This document shows positions 1 to 9,600 of a stretch of DNA of 45,814 nucleotides, in pieces. Every line of letters starts with the position of its first letter. Position 1 is the stretch's first letter. The stretch is taken from positions 1-45,814 of IMG/VR virus record IMGVR_UViG_3300047284_000529; one strand, 5' to 3'. The stretch comes from a virus. The notes beneath the pieces are model-generated. The model did not search any database, was not told where the DNA came from, and saw only the letters and a list, made by a program, of their open reading frames with translations. A program made the position numbers and the translations under genes.

Positions 1-3000
1 CTGCAAGAGCAGTATATAGTGAAGATAGGTCACTATTTGTATCATCAGCAGTAGTTCCTTGAGCTGCAGTAGCATATGCAGTGCTATTTGTTGTAGCTGC
101 AGTTCCTAGACCAAGTGTTGAGCGAGCCGCAGCTGCATCAACATCATCAATTAGAGATTCACCAAAAGAACTAATATTAGGACCAGTGTATGTAATAACA
201 CCAGTTGAACTGCTATATGTTAGTGATCCTGCTCCACCAGCGTCAGTAACACTGATTGATGATCTAGCATCTGCTGTTTTGAAAGTAGTAACGCTGAATA
301 CACCAGTTGATGAGTTATATGACAAATCACCTGCTGCACTAACAGACGATCTTGCTCTAGCTGTAGTGAAGTATTGATTTGTTCCTTCTACAATATTTGT
401 AGTTGAAAATTCAGAAAAATCAATAGCAAGAGTAAGCGATCCAGCACCATCTGCATTATCTGAATATGTGGATGATATTCCAGTTCCACCAATAATTAAA
501 TTGGCAACTCTATCATCAACTCTTTCGTTGGTGAAATATAGATTTGTTGTTCCCTCTGCAAGATCATCAGTATTGTGATTACTAATATCACCAACCTGCG
601 ATTGACCAAATAATACGTTTCCAGTGACATTCAAGTTACCTTCAACAGTAAAGTCTGTGGTCGATCTGAAGTTTGAAACTTGTAAAGTATTTGTAGAAGG
701 ATTATAAGTTAAGTTATCCGAGTCTGTTCTTATTTCTGAATATCCAGTTGTAGCAGAAACGAATGTTGGATAGTAAGTTAAGTTTGATGATGTTGTATTT
801 GTAATAGCAGCAAGATTTGATTTGTCTGCAGTTCCAGTTAAATTACCAGTAACATTTCCAGATACACCACCACTTGCAGTTAATAATCCAGTTACTCCTA
901 ATGTTCCACTAAGCGTAGTGTTTCCAGCTACGCCTAAAGTTCCAGCAACTGAGGTATTACCAGACGCAGCAACAACACTAAACTTATTAGTGTTTATATT
1001 GAAGTTTCCTAGTAAACCTAAAGATGAGTTTAGAGTTGCAGCTCCAGTAACAGTAAGAGATGATGATAGTGATGTAGCTCCAGTTACATCTAGGGATCCA
1101 GCAACTGAAGTATTACCTGAAGATGCAATTACATTAAACTTATTAGTGTTAACTGCAAAGTTACCTGCAGTCGATAGAGTTCCAGCAACTGAAGTGTTTC
1201 CAGTTGCTGCAGTTACTGAAAACTTATCAGTATTGACAATTAAAGAACCAGCAACATTTATTGTTGATGAAGCTACAATAGCTCCAGTTACGTTTAATGA
1301 GCTAGAAAGAGTAGTTGCTCCCGTTACACCTAAAGTTCCAGTAAATAGTGCATTACCAGTAGTTCCAGAAATAGAAGCCTTGGCTGTCGCACCACTAGAA
1401 GTTTTTCCGAGAATTAAATCTCTTCCTAGTTGTATATCTGTTCCAACTGATACACCACCATATGCTCTAATATTTGCATTATTATCCGTGGAGAATGTTG
1501 GAGTGTAAGATACTAAGCTTCCAAAGAAACCTTTATATCTTACAGTTACATTGTTTAGTGTAGAACCAGTTGTTCCTCCAGTATCTTTAATCTTTAGTTC
1601 ACCTGCAACATAAACGTCGTCGGCAAATAATACTTGACCTGCAACATAACCTCCACCATCAAATCTAAAAGAACCATAGTCTGAGCTTAAAATTGCAAAG
1701 TTTACAGCATCAATAGTAGGATTATCGATACTTTCTAATCTTACAAGACCAGCTACATTTAGGCTAGAATTTAGATCTGCAGCTCCAGTTAGCGTTAAAC
1801 TGCTACTTAATGTAGTTGCTCCAGTTACACCTAAAGTTCCAGCAATGCTAGTGTTTCCAGAAGCAGCAATTACATTGAACTTGTTAGTGTTGACACTGAA
1901 ATTGCCTACAATATTTGCTGTGTTGTTTAATGTAGTTGCTCCAGTAACGCTTAGGGTTCCAGCAATAGCAGTATTACCAGAAGCAGCAATTACATTGAAC
2001 TTGTTAGTATTAACTGAAAAATCATTAACAATATTAGCAGTTCCTGTAATTGTTGTATTACCAGTTATTGAAGCTGTTCCAGTTACATTAAGTAATCCAC
2101 CAACATAAAGATCTAATCCAACTCCAACACCACCACCAACAATTAATGTTCCAGATGCAGAATTGGTAGAATTTGTAGTATCAAATAATTTAATGCTGCC
2201 AGCATCGATACCTGATCTAGTTCCAGTAAATACCTCTGCTGAATTAGTTGCAGCATGTAAAAATACATACCTTGATGCAGAGTCATCCCATCCAAAGAAT
2301 CCAAGTCTTGCTTGAGTATCAAAATATCTAAATTCAACTCCACGATCTTTGTTATCATCTGATGCTGGAGCAGTATCACCACCGAGAGTAATAATAGGAT
2401 CATCTACTGTGATGCTAGTTGAATTTACAGTTGTGGTAGTTCCATTTACTGTTAAATTACCAGTGATTGTGGTGTTACCCCCAACCAATAAATTCTGACC
2501 AGACGATAATGTTACTGGTGCATTAAATGTGGTAGTAGAATTAACAGTCAGAGCATCTGTAGATGCATCACCGATAGTAACATTTCTATTTGCAAATAGA
2601 TCGCGGTTTAGTGTTACATCTCCATGAACGGTTAATGTTCCTACGCTATTTGATCCCTGACCAGTTCTACCAATTGTAGTATTACCAGATTCTCCGAGAA
2701 TCTCAAACTCTACGGTATCGGTGGATCCTTCTTTACCAACATAGAAATCATCACCAACATGTAAATCTTGAACGACACCTAAGCCCCCAGCGATTCTTAC
2801 ATTTGCTGAAGGGTCATTAGCATAAGTTGCATTTTGAGCGTTAGTTGAACCAAAATATGCATGATATCTTACATCAACATTGTTTAGTTTTGATGGTGCA
2901 GTTCTAGCTGTTCCACTATCCTTTACATCTAAAGCGCCTGAAATATATAAATCACCACCAATTAGAACATCTTGAGCAATATAAGCACCACCATCATGAC

Positions 3001-5635
3001 GTAATGAGCCATAATCACCACCAACAATAGTAATATCAGTTGCCGAAGATGTATCAACTGTTATATTATTTGTTGATTCAAAGTAAATATTTTGAGCAAC
3101 GTTTAAATTACCTTCAATATCAGTGTTACCAGTTGTTGATGTTACTTGGAATTTATTTACACTACCATTTGTTATAGTGAAAGTCTTTCCAGTTGTATCT
3201 AATACAATATTGTTATGGATTGTAGTAATACCATCAATTTCCACATTAGCATTAAAATCTGCCTTTGCATCAACATTTAATGTGCTATCAAAATCTACTC
3301 CACTTACAACATTGAGTGTTCCTTGGATTGTAGTATTACCATTATCTGTATCAACTACAAATTTATTAACACCTGCAGCAGTTCTAATGATAAATTCTTT
3401 ATTATCTGCAGCAACTATTAAATTATCAGTAATTCTAGATTCCAATTGAACATCTAGTGTTCCTTCAATTACAGTATTACCATTGTCATAATCGACAGTA
3501 AATTTATCTACACCAGCAGCAGTTTGAATTTTAAAGTCTCTATTATCAGCCTTTAAAATTAAATTGTGATTAAATTCACCTTGGCTAGTAAATACTGAAT
3601 TTCCAGCAACGTTTAAATTCTGAGAAATTCCAACACCACCTGTAACAACAAGAGAACCAGTAGTGCTACTAGTAGACCCAACGTTGGAGGTAAGAGCAAG
3701 ATTACCAGCAACGATACCAGCATCAATACCAGAAAAGACTTCTGAAGTATTCGTAGCATTATATAAGAAACGATATCCACCAGTCGTGCCAGCCAATGTC
3801 GTATAGCTTTCATCCCAACCATAGAATCCAAGTCTTGCTTGTGTGTCATAATACTTAAACTCTATACCTCTATCTTTATTGTCATCTACAGTTGGTGTAG
3901 TATCACCACCAAGAGTAATGATGGGGTCATCAACAGTAATAGTTGTGGAGTTTACAGTTGTAGTAGTTCCATCTACTTGTAGATTTCCTTTAATTTGAAC
4001 AGTTCCCGTATTATCATCAATCCCTGCAGGATCGAGAACTATTGTAGAATTTGTTGAGCTAATAACATTATTGATGATGTAAAAATCTTCAATTCTTACA
4101 TCGTTTTCTACCGACTCTAAGTAAATTTGACCATCAGCTCTTATATTAATTTGGGATGAACCAGATCCTATATTTTGTGATATAATTTCTAAAGTTCTAT
4201 TTACTGAAGAATTGACATTATGGAAAATTTTTAAATCTCCAGCAGTTCTTTCGATAGTTTGTAGTGGAGACGTTCCAGGTCTATCGAGAATAATATTAGC
4301 TGCAGAGATATTAGTATCTACATTGATATCAACGCCCCCAGCCCCAGAATTGTCAACATTGTTAGCAGAAAAAAGAAGGGTTCCAGATACATCATTGACT
4401 TTAACGTAATTTAGGTAATTAAATCCTCTATAACCAGATGTTGATGTTAACTCTTGATCTAGTTCAAAATCTTCTTTGCTGTTTCCATCAGCAAATGAAA
4501 TTCTGTTATTTTGTAATTGAGTATTATCAATTCCTCGATCAGCAATAGTTACATGACCATTTGCATCAACATCAAAATCTTCCTGATCGAAAGATGCTAA
4601 TCCTTTTTGTTCGGTTAATGCACTTCCTAGATATCTCCACCCATTAGTATCAGAAGTATCAGTATGATTTGGCTCAGCTCCACCAGAAGAAATACTTCTA
4701 ATCGATTGATATAGTCTTCCAGCTGCTGTTTTTACTTTTGAGTATCTAGCGTATGTAGTAGCAGAACTAAATAATGCATCTTTTGTTCCCTGAGTTGCGG
4801 TTGCAATAGGAACTGTTAGTGCAGCAGTTAATCTACCATAACGGTCTACAGTAAATTTTGGTGTATTTACTGTTTCTTGAGGAGAAGCAGATCCAGCTCC
4901 CAAAGGAACTGAAGTTTTAGATTCTGTGTTATATGATCCTACAATAACAGTAGTATCTGCTAGATCAATTGTTGGGTTACCACCAACACCATCAGAATTA
5001 GAGGTTAAAATTCTTCCTGCTGATCCAGCAATTGACCTAGTAACAGCAACACCAGTTGCTGTTCTTGTAATTAGACCCTGAGATGTCAATCCTGCGATTG
5101 CTGATAGATCAGAGTCTAAAGGTTGAGCATCAGTAATACCATATTGTGCTAATGTATTTGGGCTGAATGCGTTAACAATTCTTCCCCTTGAATCAACCTC
5201 AAATTGTGTATATGTTCCAGTCGCACCTAAATTCTGAGCATCATAGTGAGGTAAACTTGTAACATAGCCCAATTCTGCAACAAGAGTTAAGTTAGCAGAA
5301 CCATCAAATGTTCCGCTACCTGTCATGTCTCCAGATAATGTAATTAGACGAGCGTTCGCAAGTCTAGTTGATGTTGCAGCGTTTCCAATTAAGTTTGCAG
5401 TAATAGCACCAGCAGAAAAATTACCATCAGCATCTCTTTTGACTAGAGTATTTGCAGTATTGGTTTCTGTTTCTACTGGTCGCTCATATTTTAAAGAATT
5501 CCATGGAGTAACGCCATCTCCAATTTTAATTCTAGATGTATCAATTTCAATACCAAGCTCACCCTGTGCAAGAATTGGATTGACATTTGCCCACTGCTGA
5601 GCACCATCTCTTCTTAACTGAATTCTATTTGCCAT
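1..5635 (-). CDS. Large tail-fibre/adhesin protein with Mtd-type N-terminal domain (3' end beyond left edge)
   Basis: This frame is open from the ATG at 5635 to the left edge, giving about 1878 residues with no stop. Residues ~1-55 read as RRDGAQQWANVNPILAQGEL followed by GIEIDTSRIKIGDGVTPWN. That is the pattern of the major-tropism-determinant N-terminal domain (Mtd_N) found at the base of many phage receptor-binding fibres. The rest is a long Thr/Ser/Asn/Gly-rich array of short beta repeats such as NVTGNTTITG, TNKFNVIAASGNT and AGTLGVTGATTL, which suggests a trimeric beta-fibre. A two-module unit is present twice (see the repeat entries). A T4-type late promoter lies 38 bases upstream of the start, and no good Shine-Dalgarno sequence is seen. 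The product is probably an extended fibre or adhesin contacting the host surface. Its C-terminal tip, where specificity usually lies, is not in the window. The fibre role is inferred from the domain and repeats. Confidence 0.85.
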   Translation of the reverse strand, partial: MANRIQLRRDGAQQWANVNPILAQGELGIEIDTSRIKIGDGVTPWNSLKYERPVETETNTANTLVKRDADGNFSAGAITANLIGNAATSTRLANARLITLSGDMTGSGTFDGSANLTLVAELGYVTSLPHYDAQNLGATGTYTQFEVDSRGRIVNAFSPNTLAQYGITDAQPLDSDLSAIAGLTSQGLITRTATGVAVTRSIAGSAGRILTSNSDGVGGNPTIDLADTTVIVGSYNTESKTSVPLGAGSASPQETVNTPKFTVDRYGRLTAALTVPIATATQGTKDALFSSATTYARYSKVKTAAGRLYQSIRSISSGGAEPNHTDTSDTNGWRYLGSALTEQKGLASFDQEDFDVDANGHVTIADRGIDNTQLQNNRISFADGNSKEDFELDQELTSTSGYRGFNYLNYVKVNDVSGTLLFSANNVDNSGAGGVDINVDTNISAANIILDRPGTSPLQTIERTAGDLKIFHNVNSSVNRTLEIISQNIGSGSSQINIRADGQIYLESVENDVRIEDFYIINNVISSTNSTIVLDPAGIDDNTGTVQIKGNLQVDGTTTTVNSTTITVDDPIITLGGDTTPTVDDNKDRGIEFKYYDTQARLGFYGWDESYTTLAGTTGGYRFLYNATNTSEVFSGIDAGIVAGNLALTSNVGSTSSTTGSLVVTGGVGISQNLNVAGNSVFTSQGEFNHNLILKADNRDFKIQTAAGVDKFTVDYDNGNTVIEGTLDVQLESRITDNLIVAADNKEFIIRTAAGVNKFVVDTDNGNTTIQGTLNVVSGVDFDSTLNVDAKADFNANVEIDGITTIHNNIVLDTTGKTFTITNGSVNKFQVTSTTGNTDIEGNLNVAQNIYFESTNNITVDTSSATDITIVGGDYGSLRHDGGAYIAQDVLIGGDLYISGALDVKDSGTARTAPSKLNNVDVRYHAYFGSTNAQNATYANDPSANVRIAGGLGVVQDLHVGDDFYVGKEGSTDTVEFEILGESGNTTIGRTGQGSNSVGTLTVHGDVTLNRDLFANRNVTIGDASTDALTVNSTTTFNAPVTLSSGQNLLVGGNTTITGNLTVNGTTTTVNSTSITVDDPIITLGGDTAPASDDNKDRGVEFRYFDTQARLGFFGWDDSASRYVFLHAATNSAEVFTGTRSGIDAGSIKLFDTTNSTNSASGTLIVGGGVGVGLDLYVGGLLNVTGTASITGNTTITGTANIVNDFSVNTNKFNVIAASGNTAIAGTLSVTGATTLNNTANIVGNFSVNTNKFNVIAASGNTSIAGTLGVTGATTLSSSLTLTGAADLNSSLNVAGLVRLESIDNPTIDAVNFAILSSDYGSFRFDGGGYVAGQVLFADDVYVAGELKIKDTGGTTGSTLNNVTVRYKGFFGSLVSYTPTFSTDNNANIRAYGGVSVGTDIQLGRDLILGKTSSGATAKASISGTTGNALFTGTLGVTGATTLSSSLNVTGAIVASSTINVAGSLIVNTDKFSVTAATGNTSVAGTLSTAGNFAVNTNKFNVIASSGNTSVAGSLDVTGATSLSSSLTVTGAATLNSSLGLLGNFNINTNKFSVVAASGNTSVAGTLGVAGNTTLSGTLGVTGLLTASGGVSGNVTGNLTGTADKSNLAAITNTTSSNLTYYPTFVSATTGYSEIRTDSDNLTYNPSTNTLQVSNFRSTTDFTVEGNLNVTGNVLFGQSQVGDISNHNTDDLAEGTTNLYFTNERVDDRVANLIIGGTGISSTYSDNADGAGSLTLAIDFSEFSTTNIVEGTNQYFTTARARSSVSAAGDLSYNSSTGVFSVTTFKTADARSSISVTDAGGAGSLTYSSSTGVITYTGPNISSFGESLIDDVDAAAARSTLGLGTAATTNSTAYATAAQGTTADDTNSDLSSLYTALA
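1400..3995 (-). repeat. Duplicated two-module unit (order A-C-B-D) in the fibre gene
   Basis: Reading N to C terminal, module A (about 3995-3600; VDDPIITLGGDTTPTVDDN, then DTQARLGFYGWDE) is followed by module C (about 3060-2735; DYGSLRHDGGAYIAQDVLIG, then LNNVDVRYHAYFGS). A second pair then follows. Module B (about 2460-2100; VDDPIITLGGDTAPASDDN, then DTQARLGFFGWDD) resembles A. Module D (about 1740-1400; DYGSFRFDGGGYVAGQVLFA, then LNNVTVRYKGFFGS) resembles C. The unit therefore looks duplicated, with an offset of about 1.3-1.5 kb. Boundaries are approximate. Confidence 0.8.
1857..2008 (-). repeat. Exact 32-bp direct repeat with 120-bp period inside the fibre gene
   Basis: Bases 1857-1888 and 1977-2008 are identical (CCAGAAGCAGCAATTACATT and the next 12 bases) and sit exactly 120 bp apart, which is 40 codons. 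The flanking sequence (GTAGTTGCTCCAGT at 1818 and again at 1938) keeps the same period. Looser copies of the same codon block occur near 981, 1137 and 1221. The repeat encodes the TNKFNVIAASGNT beta module, so it is a coding tandem duplication and not an intergenic element. Confidence 0.85.
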
Positions 5636-5673
5636 TTTTAAGTAAAACTAAATTGGAGACAGTTCTTCTGGTT

Positions 5674-5681
5674 TATTTATA
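5674..5681 (-). promoter_or_regulatory. T4-type late promoter (TATAAATA)
   Basis: The minus strand reads TATAAATA, an exact match to the T4 late promoter -10 box. It lies 38 bases upstream of the fibre ATG at 5635 and overlaps the stop of the preceding oxygenase gene. T4-like phages recognise this box with the gp55 sigma factor and sliding clamp. The exact match and placement support the call, but such an AT-only octamer also arises by chance in this genome. Confidence 0.7.
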
Positions 5682-6195
5682 TTGATAAAATATCCTTAAG
5701 TGAGGGTATCTCATATGGATGAGACTGAAAAACTAAACTAAATCTTCCTGGAGCTGGGCAAGATGATACAGGAGGTCTTGCTGAATGTAATATATTTGAT
5801 TGGAATTTAATTATCCGACCAGGAATTGGATTAATTGATCTTATAATATTTCCACTATCTGCAAATACTGTCTCACCTCCCCAATTAATATCCCAGTGGG
5901 TATTAAGATATATTAATATGGTTATACCTTCATCACCATTAGAATCAACATGAAATTTAGGTGAATCGCCATGCCTGAAAAAATTATATATGCACTTTTT
6001 ATAAGAGCCATCAATATAATTTAAAAATTTCAATGCTAATGGTTCAAACTCTTCTGAGTCGAAGACTTTGCCGAAAGATGCATTTGTATTGTCTCTAATA
6101 TTATCAATCAATAAATCCCAAGAATATCTTAAGAAATAAGCTTCAGCTTCCTCTATTAAAGAATATGGTATTATGTTGTCGTATATTTCAATCAT
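5677..6195 (-). CDS. 2-oxoglutarate/Fe(II)-dependent oxygenase (prolyl-4-hydroxylase-like)
   Basis: The 172-residue product carries the marks of the 2OG-Fe(II) dioxygenase fold: H82-x-D84 (KFHVDSNGDEG), the WGGETVF segment at 105-111, a distal iron ligand H137 (NILHSARPP) and R151 (PGRFSLVF) as the likely 2-oxoglutarate carboxylate ligand. Enzymes of this family hydroxylate proteins, small molecules or nucleic acids. Such genes are common in marine T4-like phages, where the substrates are mostly unknown. It sits directly behind a strong terminator and before the fibre gene, among virion genes, so modification of a structural protein is one guess. Another is a host metabolic role. The ATG at 6195 has no visible Shine-Dalgarno sequence because the terminator hairpin occupies that stretch. 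All key residues are present, so it is probably active. Confidence 0.85.
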   Translation of the reverse strand: MIEIYDNIIPYSLIEEAEAYFLRYSWDLLIDNIRDNTNASFGKVFDSEEFEPLALKFLNYIDGSYKKCIYNFFRHGDSPKFHVDSNGDEGITILIYLNTHWDINWGGETVFADSGNIIRSINPIPGRIIKFQSNILHSARPPVSSCPAPGRFSLVFQSHPYEIPSLKDILSI

Positions 6196-6198
6196 ATT

Positions 6199-6218
6199 AA
6201 AAAGGGGCTTGCGCCCCC
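6199..6218 (-). terminator. Intrinsic terminator with GCAA tetraloop
   Basis: The minus strand reads GGGGC-GCAA-GCCCC followed by TTTTT, a 5-bp all-GC stem with a GNRA tetraloop and a U-tract. It lies between the coiled-coil gene ending at 6225 and the oxygenase starting at 6195, so it would end transcripts coming from the baseplate genes. The plus strand has no T-tract on the other side, so it should act only on leftward transcription. Confidence 0.9.
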
Positions 6219-6224
6219 AATAAA

Positions 6225-6434
6225 TTATTCTTCTACTTGAGCTTCAACTTCAGATCCATCTTTTGTTAGATATTCTAGAGTTTCGATTGCACCAAGAAGC
6301 TTAAGTGCAGTATTTTCGTTTTCTCTTAGCTTAGCTGAGAGTTGTCTATTTTCATTGACAATATTCTCATATCTAGAACGAAACTGTTGGAGAAGTTCTT
6401 CCTTTTCCATTACTTCAGTATTATCAATTGTCAT
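6225..6434 (-). CDS. Small acidic coiled-coil protein, unknown function
   Basis: A 69-residue product starting MTIDNTEVMEKEELL. I chose the ATG at 6434 over an in-frame TTG at 6449 because GAGGA (6447-6443) sits 8 bases before that ATG. Residues ~8-50 are rich in Glu, Lys, Gln and Leu in a heptad-like pattern (EELLQQFRSRYENIVNENRQ), which predicts a coiled coil. The tail is very acidic (GSEVEAQVEE). It overlaps the end of the upstream small gene by 11 bases, so the two are probably translationally coupled. It is the last gene before the terminator. Small proteins of this type are common near the baseplate genes of cyanomyoviruses, but I do not know a function. Confidence 0.75.
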   Translation of the reverse strand: MTIDNTEVMEKEELLQQFRSRYENIVNENRQLSAKLRENENTALKLLGAIETLEYLTKDGSEVEAQVEE

Positions 6435-6669
6435 TTTTCTTATCCTCAATTAATTTAACTAATAGAGCTTTAATATCACTCATTTCTGATTTTAGCACAG
6501 AAACATCACTTTGCAAATCTTGAAATTTTTTCTTATTTCTTTGCCTTGCATTGTATGCTTCGATGTATTTATCATATTCTAATTGGTTGCCATATACGAT
6601 AGCATTTGTTTTTGCATCTCGAAACCAACCATCTGCATTTTCTACAGGTATTAAATTTTCATCCATCAT
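6424..6669 (-). CDS. Small cyanophage-type protein with C-terminal coiled coil
   Basis: The 81-residue product begins MMDENLIPVENADGWFRDAK, with a short globular start (DGWFRDAKTNAIVYGNQLEY) and a charged helical second half (residues ~40-77) that looks like a coiled coil (LQSDVSVLKSEMSDIKALL). The ATG at 6669 overlaps the stop of the DUF4815 gene as ATGA, so translation is probably coupled. A second ATG at 6666 would remove only one residue. From memory, similar proteins recur in T4-like cyanophages without an assigned role. Its position in the baseplate operon suggests an assembly or virion-associated protein, which is inference. Confidence 0.75.
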   Translation of the reverse strand: MMDENLIPVENADGWFRDAKTNAIVYGNQLEYDKYIEAYNARQRNKKKFQDLQSDVSVLKSEMSDIKALLVKLIEDKKNDN

Positions 6670-9600
6670 GATGCTAATGCAATAGATCTAAACTCTTTAA
6701 CTTGGGGAACAATTGCCTGATTTGTGCTGGTCATTACAATCTTAATTTGATAAGTATCAAACGTTAAGTTGTTAGCAAAGAACTCATAATCTTTAAACGA
6801 ATTTACAGTTTCTGATGGAGATGGATTATTTTTTCCTTCAGGTGGATTCATTTCTACCCACTTAATTTGATTTGGATTTGTTGTTCCAGATGCCAAGTAT
6901 GCCTTATAGTAAACTTTGATTTCATTTTGTGGTGATCTATCTGCAGCAAAATCAACCTTAATTGACTTCGATGGTGATAGTAATTTGGCTGGCTTTGTGA
7001 TATAGATAGCTTCGTTTTGATCGCCATATGGATCAGTAGAAGTATCACCAAATGGATCACCATAACCGTAACCAGCATCACCAGTTCCACCGCCAACCCA
7101 GTTATTAATTCTATTAGTTGTTGTGATGATAGAAGTTCTATCTAAGTCAATAATTGGAGAAAGTGTATCTTTTGTTGTAGTTAATATAATATTCAAGGTC
7201 ATTGATTTATCGCCACTAAGCTTATTATCTTCATTTACTTTAGAGCATATGAGCTTAGGATTACTAAAGTAGTTTGTATCATTTAATACTACATCATCAT
7301 ATTCGCCAGTGTTAACAAAAGAAGCTTGATCAATAATAGAAGTTCCATCACCGATAGATGTTCCTCTAGTTGTATTAACTCTTGCAGTAATATTTGTTTC
7401 TGGGAAATTTAAAGTAGCAATTCTTGGAGTTAGTAATTCAAATTGAACATTTTGAGTAGCGTAGATATTATCTCCACCACCAAGAATACCAATGCTAGCC
7501 ACAGAATTAGTAGACAGTAAGTATTGATCTAAAGTTGGATTTTCAATTGCAGTATGAACTTTATTAATTTCAATTAGTGGAATTCCATCTAAGTTATAAC
7601 ACTCAACTACAGAACCACTAGGGTGATTTGATTCTGAAGTTCCAGCTGCAGCTCTTCCAGATGTAGCTACAGTAATTATTTGACCGTTAGTTGATATTGC
7701 AGAATATTGAATAATTTCATTATTGATTTTAATATAACCAGGATTCAAGTTACCAATTGCCTGAGCATTAATAACTTTGTGGAAAGCCGTAGCATCCTGA
7801 ACGGTAATTGAGTTAGATCCAATATTTAAATCTGCAGTCAATACAGTAGCAGGAACTTCAGAAATTACACCACTAATTTCTACATTATTTTGTCTGCTAT
7901 GCATACAGTGATTATTGTGTGACACAATAATTGCTTTATCTTCAACTCTTGCTGTTGGTGCTGAGGCTGGATAACCATTTACACTATCACCAGAATATGT
8001 ATCCGATGAAATTGTTGCACTAACTCCAGATTCGTTTGATAGTGTATCTGAAGAATCAAATTCACCATTCATGTAATTTAACTCTAAAGTCAATGATCCA
8101 CTTGTATATGAAGTAACAACACCAGTTGTTCCACTATTACTTCCTGTAATAACATCACCAATTGCAAATGTTCCATTTTGTATTGTTGATAGAACAACTG
8201 TAGCTAAAGATTGGGATGATTTTATATTTTGGAATATTGCCCCATCACCTTGAACGAAACCAGCAGCCCAAGTTCCAGTAATATCAGTTATGGTAATAGT
8301 ATTATTTGCTCCAAGTGTGCTAAATGAAACTACTGTTGCCTCAGCATTACTTGGCTCTTGGATTAATCTTGCACCAATAGTGTATGAATATGTATTGCCT
8401 GTTGGTAAATTAATTACTCTCTTTGGATTAATTGTTCTAATTGAATTTTCTGCTAATTTAGCAATACCACCATTACCAATACCTAATTCTGAGTTATTGA
8501 AAATTACGCTACCAGTATTAGTATTAAACTTAGCTCTATACATTGAGAACTTCAAATCTTCATACTGGTCTGCAGTCCAAGTAGAAGCATTCTGTGATTT
8601 AAACAGAACACCAGCATAAGGTTGCTCAGAAATCGTTCTATTTCCCGAAACGTCAATATCACCCATTCTAGAAATCCAGACCCTATATTCATTTGAGTCG
8701 GATAGTAATACGAAACAATGCTCTTCAGATTGTTTAATATATACAGGAGCCTTGAATCTAAATCTAGTAGGTATTGCAGCGTTATCTGAAATTTCAATTT
8801 GGTCTGGTGTTAATGTAATATCAGAAAATGGCAAAATAATTTTAGATGGATATCCATTTTCCATTGTTCGAACTTGCATTGAAATTGGAACATTGGAATC
8901 TTTAGTTGCAAAATAAACATCGACACTAGTTAAGAATACACCGCCAGGCTCATCAGAAATGAACGATTGTGCTAGTGGGTCATACCAACCACCAACTCTA
9001 ACTTCAGTTCTAGTTGAAGAAATAACCCTACTATCACTGACAGTATCTCTAACCATTGATGCATTGCGAATAGCAAGAACATTTTCTTGAACAGTATTTA
9101 ATGTTCCAGATGCAATATACTCAGTTTCTGCAGAAGTATCTACAGTTCCAGGAACTCTACTATCAGTTAAAGATGTAGTAAATCTTAGAGTTCTTGTTCC
9201 TGTTGCCCATCTTGGATTCGAATCTAAAGCTGGAGATGGAATAAAGAAAGTTCCAGAAATAGATCCAACATTATCAGTAATTAATCTTCTATCTTTAACT
9301 ACTGCTCTAGCACCAGAAGTTAAACCAACTAATATTTCTCCAATTGCTACATTACCAAAATAATTTGGGCTGATAGTTTCTGATAGTCTAACAGTATCAA
9401 TATTCAGAACACTCGTTTGTGATGCATAAGATTCTGGTAAATCTTCTTCAGTTAAAGAATATGGATTTTTAACGACACCATCATTTGGTGGAGTTACTAG
9501 TAGACGGCATCTGCTAGTTTGACCAACGACAGTTTCACCAATAACAAATGGAGTTTCATTGGTTCTAATATCTTGACCACTATTTTTTACCAATTCAATC

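Noticed and set aside
960-2010. Regularly spaced direct repeats that could suggest a CRISPR array
   Set aside because: The period varies in multiples of three, the units diverge, the 'spacers' are repeats too, and the whole stretch is in frame in a fibre gene.
2143-3849. Short minus-strand frames at 2143-2403 and 3613-3849
   Set aside because: They lie in another frame inside the fibre gene, exactly at the duplicated modules A and B, so both arise from the same DNA read out of frame. Their composition is Leu/Ile-rich and not protein-like.
81-5600. Several plus-strand frames of 65-228 codons across the left 5.6 kb
   Set aside because: They are the antisense of the repeat-rich fibre gene, whose minus frame is open throughout and has clear family motifs. 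The plus products are low-complexity (Pro/Val/Thr-rich) with no start signals.
5470-5635. Diversity-generating retroelement, prompted by the Mtd-type N-terminal domain
   Set aside because: The Mtd_N domain is common in fibres without such elements. No reverse transcriptase or template repeat is in the window, and the C-terminal variable region is off the edge, so it cannot be assessed.
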